From: DATMER01 sp036277235
GTDB lineage: Bacteria; Acidobacteriota; Thermoanaerobaculia; Multivoradales; UBA5704
Assembly: GCA_036277235.1 (NCBI GenBank)
Contig: DASUNJ010000799.1
Span: 1 to 18,625 of the forward strand
DNA: 18,625 nt
Reading direction: 5' to 3'
Below, piece after piece: positions 14,930-18,625 of this stretch. How positions within the stretch are numbered: the stretch's first letter is position 1; every line of letters starts with the position of its first letter. Below the pieces are notes generated by a model that was given only the letters and a program-made list of their open reading frames with translations, did no database searches and had not been told where the DNA came from. Made by a program: the position numbers and the translations under genes.

Positions 14930-16570
14930 ATGGCGCAAGAGATGTCGGCGTCGCACGTCCGGGCGGCCCTTTTCGTTGACTTCGACAACATCTACCTCGG
15001 CCTGCAGAGGGAGGACCCCTCCGCCGCCGAGCAGTTCGCGACCGATCCCGGCCACTGGTTGAGATGGCTGCAGGAGAAGATGCCGCTGGACTACCTGGGC
15101 GACGGCCTGGGGCGGACCAGGCGCAAGATCCTGTTCCGGCGCTGCTACCTGAACCCGTCGCAGTTCGGCCGCTTCCGCCCGTACTTCACGCGCTCGGCGG
15201 TCGAGGTGGTGGATTGCCCGCCCCTGACCAGCGGCGGCAAGACGAGCGCCGACATCCAGATGGTCATGGACATCCTGGACGCGCTCGGGCATGCCACGCG
15301 CTTCGAGGAGTTCATCATCCTGTCGGGCGACGCCGACTTCACGCCGGTCCTCCTGCGCCTGTCCAAGCACGACCGGCGCAGCGCCGTGCTGGCGGTCGGT
15401 CCCGCCTCCGTGGCCTACAAGTCGGCCTGCGACCTCCTGATCGACCAGGACACCTTCCTGGAGGAGGCGATCGGCGTGACGGTCCTGCCGGCGGGCAGCG
15501 CCGAGGGGCCGCGCACCACCGTCATGCACGAGCTGCTGCGCCGCGTCGCGGACAAGGTCTACGAGAAGGCGAGCGCCTTCGGCGAGCTGGTCGCGACCGA
15601 CCTCCCCGGCATCTACCGCGAGTTCACCGAGTTCACCTCCAGCACGAACTGGCTCGGATTCAACAGCCTGCGCGGCATGACCAGCGCGGTCATCCAGGCG
15701 CGGCGCGACCTGGAGATGCTCGAGGGGGACCCCTGGCGGGTGCGGGTGGGCGAAGGCATCGAGCCGGGCGAGGACGGCGAAGAGGCGCCGGTGGTGATCT
15801 CCCGCGACCGGCCGACCCCGGCCGCGTTCCAGGCCCTCACCGAGGAGATCCTGGAGTACGTGCGCATGCTCGTCGAGGAGTCCGACGTCGCGGTGCCCAT
15901 GGCGCGGGCCGCGCAGATGGTCATCAGCCGCTTCGGCGAGGAGGTGCTCGACTCGCGCTGGGCCGGCGCGGGCACGTTCCGCGACCTGCTCGAAGGCAGC
16001 GACAGCGACGCCTTCGCGGTCTCGGCGCTCAAGCCCGGCTACCTCTACGACCCGCAACGCCACCAGCTCCCGGCCAACGGCCGCCCCGACGAGCTGCCCG
16101 CGACCGATCCCAAGCTGAGCCAGCTCGCCTGGCGCGTCCACCAGCTCACCGACACCCCGTACCTCACCCCGGCCGAGTACACGCTGATCTTCCGCCACAT
16201 CTCGGAAGAGGTGAGCAAGAACGGCTACTTCCTCACCCGGACCTCGAAGGCCGTGCGCGACCGGTGCATCGAGGAGGGAGCGACCATCGCCCGCGCCAGC
16301 GTCAACTTCATCCTGCGCGGCATCACCTTCGGCAGCCACCGCTTCGGCCAGAACGGCGACGACGCCTCGACCCTCGCCCAGGCCTTCTTCCGCAACGTCC
16401 TCGGCCTGTGCGAAAGCGCGGGCCTGCCGCTCACGGACGAGGAGCACGGCATCCTCGCCCAGTGGATCCAGGGCGGGCCGGGCCAGGAGAAGGAGCCGGA
16501 GGAGACGGAACCGGTCGCGGAAGAGGCTTCCAAGGAATCCGAGCCCGAGCCGCAGGAGGTCCAGGCTTGA
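14930..16570 (+). CDS. NYN-domain ribonuclease-like protein with LOTUS-like C-terminal domains
   Basis: A 546-aa protein. Residues 10-185 form a NYN (PIN-like, LabA/DUF88) domain: FVDFDN with D17 and D19, then SADIQMVMDIL with D108, and LSGDADFTPVLLRL with D134 and D136, the acidic set that binds metal in this nuclease fold. Two regions follow (about 195-275 and 290-375) with the spacing of OST-HTH/LOTUS domains; the second contains ISRFGEEVLDSRW and GTFRDLL. A third helical region (about 395-520) is related in style, and the tail is Glu-rich. NYN-LOTUS proteins are thought to cleave or bind structured RNA; no substrate is known here. GGAGG lies 10 bases before the ATG. It leads a four-gene operon: its TGA overlaps the next start. 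Confidence 0.85.
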   Translation: MAQEMSASHVRAALFVDFDNIYLGLQREDPSAAEQFATDPGHWLRWLQEKMPLDYLGDGLGRTRRKILFRRCYLNPSQFGRFRPYFTRSAVEVVDCPPLTSGGKTSADIQMVMDILDALGHATRFEEFIILSGDADFTPVLLRLSKHDRRSAVLAVGPASVAYKSACDLLIDQDTFLEEAIGVTVLPAGSAEGPRTTVMHELLRRVADKVYEKASAFGELVATDLPGIYREFTEFTSSTNWLGFNSLRGMTSAVIQARRDLEMLEGDPWRVRVGEGIEPGEDGEEAPVVISRDRPTPAAFQALTEEILEYVRMLVEESDVAVPMARAAQMVISRFGEEVLDSRWAGAGTFRDLLEGSDSDAFAVSALKPGYLYDPQRHQLPANGRPDELPATDPKLSQLAWRVHQLTDTPYLTPAEYTLIFRHISEEVSKNGYFLTRTSKAVRDRCIEEGATIARASVNFILRGITFGSHRFGQNGDDASTLAQAFFRNVLGLCESAGLPLTDEEHGILAQWIQGGPGQEKEPEETEPVAEEASKESEPEPQEVQA

Positions 16571-17028
16571 AGGCACCGTTTTTGATCGCCCTGCTCCTCC
16601 TCTGCGGGGCCTGCGCGCGGGAGGCGGCCGCGCCGGCCGCCCAGACGTCCGAGCCGCGGGCGGTCCTGCCCGCGCTGCCGGTCCCGGTCGAGATGCCGTC
16701 CGACCCGGGCGAGGCCGGGGTCCGCGACTTCGTGACCATGTTCATGGACGTGCGCCTCACCGGCGACGACGTGCAGGCGCGCGATTACCTCTCCCCCACC
16801 GCCCTGGAGCAGTACGCCGCGCCCAAGGACATCCTCCCCCTGACCTCCATGTCCATCACGGGCTGGGACCTGCTCGCCCTGAACGCCGCGGACGCGAGCT
16901 CGTGGGAGGCGCGGGTGCGCATCCGCCGCGAGGACGACCAGGTCGAGGAGCTGCTGTTCGTGGGCCCCGGTCCGGATGCCGGCGGAGCGCAGCGGCCCTG
17001 GATCATCCGCGGGGTGGCGCGGCCATGA
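16567..17028 (+). CDS. Probable lipoprotein, unknown function
   Basis: A 153-aa protein starting with TTG in a TTGA overlap with the NYN gene stop. The N-terminus MKAPFLIALLLLCGAC is a short lipoprotein signal peptide with Cys16 as the likely lipidated residue (lipobox CGAC, slightly atypical at -3). A Pro/Ala linker follows, then a globular domain of about 100 residues: AGVRDFVTMFMDVRLTGDDV, DYLSPTALEQYA, and strands ending ELLFVGPGPDAGG and PWIIRGVARP. The layout resembles small NTF2-like or 'hydrolase-associated' lipoprotein domains, but I cannot assign a family. Its TGA overlaps the next ATG by 4 bases, so it is translated together with its neighbours. An exported protein between two cytosolic ones is unusual, and the link is unclear. 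Confidence 0.75.
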   Translation: MKAPFLIALLLLCGACAREAAAPAAQTSEPRAVLPALPVPVEMPSDPGEAGVRDFVTMFMDVRLTGDDVQARDYLSPTALEQYAAPKDILPLTSMSITGWDLLALNAADASSWEARVRIRREDDQVEELLFVGPGPDAGGAQRPWIIRGVARP

Positions 17029-17441
17029 CCGCGCATTCCGATGGAAAAACCTGGGAGCTCACCGACCAGGAGCGCAGGCAGGTGCTCGCCCTGCCGGCCC
17101 GGGAGCGCTACGGCCTCTTCCTGCAGATCACGGTGGACTGGGAGGAGGTGTGGGGCCTGCACAGCTCGGACGGCTGGGTCCTTTCGAGCGGCGCCGACGG
17201 CCGCGACATCCTCCCCCTCTGGCCCCATCCGCTGTTCGCCGAGGCCTGCGCGCACGGCTCCTGGGAAGGCACCTCCCCCGCGGCGGTGCCGCTCGACGAG
17301 CTGCTGGACGACCTCCTCCCTCTCCTGGAAGAAGACGGCATCCGCGTCGCGGTCTTCCCCAGCCCCCAGGGCGAGGGCGTCCTGGTCCCGCCCGCCGAGC
17401 TGCGGCGGGACCTGAAAGCAGAGCTGGAGCTGGGGGAGTAA
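17025..17441 (+). CDS. DUF2750 family protein
   Basis: A 138-aa cytosolic protein beginning at the ATGA overlap with the lipoprotein gene. The pattern ERYGLFLQITVDWEEVWGLH, SSDGWVLSSGADGRDILPLW, PHPLFAEACA, then IRVAVFPSPQGEGVLVPP is that of DUF2750. Members are short single-domain proteins of unknown biochemical role, often linked to operons of housekeeping or immunity-like small proteins. Length is normal and the protein looks complete. It is the third gene in the compact NYN operon. No catalytic residues are apparent. Confidence 0.85.
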   Translation: MTAHSDGKTWELTDQERRQVLALPARERYGLFLQITVDWEEVWGLHSSDGWVLSSGADGRDILPLWPHPLFAEACAHGSWEGTSPAAVPLDELLDDLLPLLEEDGIRVAVFPSPQGEGVLVPPAELRRDLKAELELGE

Positions 17442-17472
17442 AATGGAAGAGGAGGAGCAGAAAGGAGACGCG

Positions 17473-17658
17473 ATGAACATTCAGGAGTTCTCGCACCAGT
17501 TGGGACGGGACGACCACCCCTCGGAGCTGATCCGGGCGCTGCGGTCGTTGCGCGGTCTGGACGTGGACCGTCTCCGCTGGTCCAAGCGCCCGGACTGGGG
17601 CGTCTGGCAAGACCAGGAGCCGCGCGCCTACGCCGAGCGGCCCGAGCTGCGGAGCTGA
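17473..17658 (+). CDS. Small 61-aa protein ending the NYN operon
   Basis: A short, charged protein (MNIQEFSHQLGRDDHPSELI, then a RALRSLRGLDVDRLRWSKRP helix and a Trp/Pro-containing tail). I do not recognise a family. ATG 17473 is preferred because AAAGGAG lies 5 bases upstream. An in-frame ATG at 17443, preceded by GGGGGAG, would add ten mostly Glu residues (MEEEEQKGDA) and is possible. It lies 31 bp after the DUF2750 gene and just before a strong terminator, so it is the last gene of the operon. Codon use (GC-rich third positions) supports real coding. Confidence 0.6.
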   Translation: MNIQEFSHQLGRDDHPSELIRALRSLRGLDVDRLRWSKRPDWGVWQDQEPRAYAERPELRS

Positions 17659-17674
17659 CCCCCTGAAAAACAGC

Positions 17675-17702
17675 GAGGGCAGGCACCGGAGCGCCTGCCC
17701 TC
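17675..17702. terminator. Bidirectional Rho-independent terminator
   Basis: GAGGGCAGGC, an 8-base loop, and GCCTGCCCTC form a perfect 10-bp stem. On the minus strand it is followed by GCTGTTTTT, a proper T tract; on the plus strand T-rich sequence follows further out (CATTCCTTCC, then TTTTCTTTTA). It lies between the convergent NYN operon (+) and the metalloprotease gene (-), and can serve both. Confidence 0.85.
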
Positions 17703-17725
17703 CATTCCTTCCGAAACCTTTTCTT

Positions 17726-18625
17726 TTACCGAAACGCGCCGACCGTGCCGCGCGTGGTGTTCAGCACGCGGGTGTTGTCGGCCCGGGTCGTGTTGCCCAT
17801 GGGCACGCCGTTGTAGAGCTTGTTCGGGTTGGACCAGTAGTTGAGGCGCGGGCAGCCGGCCGGGCAGTTGTAGGCCATGATCGTGCGCCAGCTCGGAGAG
17901 CCCGTGTAGCGGTAGCCGTGGCCGTACGCGTAGGGCGACAGGGTGCCGTCGGTGTTGATGTCGTGACGGGCGGATTGCAGGTGCCCGATCTCATGGCCGA
18001 ACGAGTAGTAGCCCGTGATGCAGTCCCAGTGCGCGTCGGCGAAGGCCGTGCTCGCGGAGGAGCCGATGCCCGAGGCCAGGCCGCAGGAGGACGAGTTGTT
18101 GATGACCAGGAAGCCGACATCCGCCGCGACCGAGTTGCGGGTCGTGTGGATCGAGTCCATGTAGCCGTCGGAGGTCCCGCGGTAGCGCGAGAGGTCGGTG
18201 CTGAAGCTGCCGCTCTGGGTGTAGGTGACCTGGGACTTGTGGGCCAGGATCAGGTCGATGAGCACGCCGCTGTTCGTGTAGCCCTGGTTGGTCTCGGCGA
18301 CCGCGAGGTCGACCAGGGCGCTGATGTTGCCCGAGGCCGAAGCCGCGGAGGACGTCCAGTGGACCATGACCCGGATCACGGTGTCCGCCTGGGCCGTGAA
18401 GGTGGGGGGCATCTTGTACGTCGGCAGGTCGCCGTACTCGGCCGGATGGTCCGGCGGCAGGGAGCTGAAGTCCACGGCCGCGATGGCGTGGTGGCCGGTC
18501 TTGAGCGGGCGGATCTTGTACAGCTCGCCGCCGTGGTGGACGTTGCCCGTGATCGTGTTGCCGTCGCGGACCAGCATCACCGAGTTGATGGGGTCGAACT
18601 TGAGCGCCTCGGCCGAGAAGGGAAC
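17726..18625 (-). CDS. Reprolysin-like (M12-type) zinc metalloprotease, 5' end outside window
   Basis: The minus-strand frame is open from the window edge to a stop at 17726 (299 residues), so the N-terminus, including any signal peptide, is missing. It carries the metzincin signature HEIGHLQSARHD (17963-17995 plus the following Asp codon): HExxHxxxxxH with three zinc-binding His, a catalytic Glu and the Asp typical of reprolysins/adamalysins. A Met-turn (TIMAYNCP) follows about 35 residues later. Upstream there is the long alpha/beta part seen in these enzymes (VIRVMVHWTSSA; LVDLAVAETNQGYTNSGV; VGFLVINNSSSCGLA). Cys residues in SSSCGLA, DCITGY and NCPAGC suggest disulphides in a secreted enzyme. 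Its role is presumably extracellular proteolysis. In-frame GTG/ATG codons near 18580 are internal, since the frame continues upstream (FSAEALKFDPINSV). Confidence 0.88.
   Translation of the reverse strand, partial: VPFSAEALKFDPINSVMLVRDGNTITGNVHHGGELYKIRPLKTGHHAIAAVDFSSLPPDHPAEYGDLPTYKMPPTFTAQADTVIRVMVHWTSSAASASGNISALVDLAVAETNQGYTNSGVLIDLILAHKSQVTYTQSGSFSTDLSRYRGTSDGYMDSIHTTRNSVAADVGFLVINNSSSCGLASGIGSSASTAFADAHWDCITGYYSFGHEIGHLQSARHDINTDGTLSPYAYGHGYRYTGSPSWRTIMAYNCPAGCPRLNYWSNPNKLYNGVPMGNTTRADNTRVLNTTRGTVGAFR

Noticed and set aside
14864..16576. 570-codon minus-strand frame opposite the NYN gene
   Set aside because: Antisense shadow; the plus strand shows conserved NYN motifs.

Overview
The window is a GC-rich bacterial chromosomal segment with one visibly lower-GC patch (about 3.2-5.95 kb). 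Several traits suggest a Gram-negative, environmental, probably Acidobacteriota-like bacterium: an ELWxxDGT-repeat secreted protein, an AHSA1-type SRPBCC protein, tandem RND permeases with one membrane fusion protein, a NYN-LOTUS operon and a secreted metzincin. That placement is inference only; there is no rRNA or marker gene here.

Layout. 1-1144 (-): 5' part of a secreted ELWxxDGT-repeat protein. 1321-1767 (+): SRPBCC protein. 1786-2436: about 31 degenerate repeat units in a strict 21-bp register. 2547-3047 (+): small membrane protein, translationally coupled (ATGA) to a truncated SIR2-like fragment that decays over the next few hundred bases. 3549-5917 (-): accessory patch with a small two-helix membrane protein, a frameshifted secreted Cys-containing protein, a 430-bp stretch with no gene, and a 411-aa orphan protein with a PD-(D/E)xK-like motif. 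6087-6843 (-): an overlapping pair, a 69-aa protein and a nucleotidyltransferase, resembling a two-gene toxin-antitoxin-like unit with a leaderless promoter. 6883-7220: a second array with an exact 42-bp period. 7248-14764 (-): efflux operon MFP -> RND permease 1 -> RND permease 2, with a REP-like palindrome built into the junction of the two permeases. 14930-17658 (+): compact operon of NYN/LOTUS protein, lipoprotein, DUF2750 protein and a 61-aa protein, closed by a strong bidirectional terminator. 17726-end (-): reprolysin-like zinc metalloprotease, cut by the window edge.

The most unusual content is the pair of arrays. They have different sequences, but each follows a 21-bp rule without indels: array 1 repeats a degenerate 9-bp palindrome every 21 bp, and array 2 alternates a GC-rich and an AT-rich palindrome whose centres are 21 bp apart. 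Each lies just downstream of one gene's stop and upstream of a small same-strand gene. Phasing at two helical turns suggests a DNA-level function (cooperative protein binding or structured RNA) rather than coding; this is inference from manual alignment.
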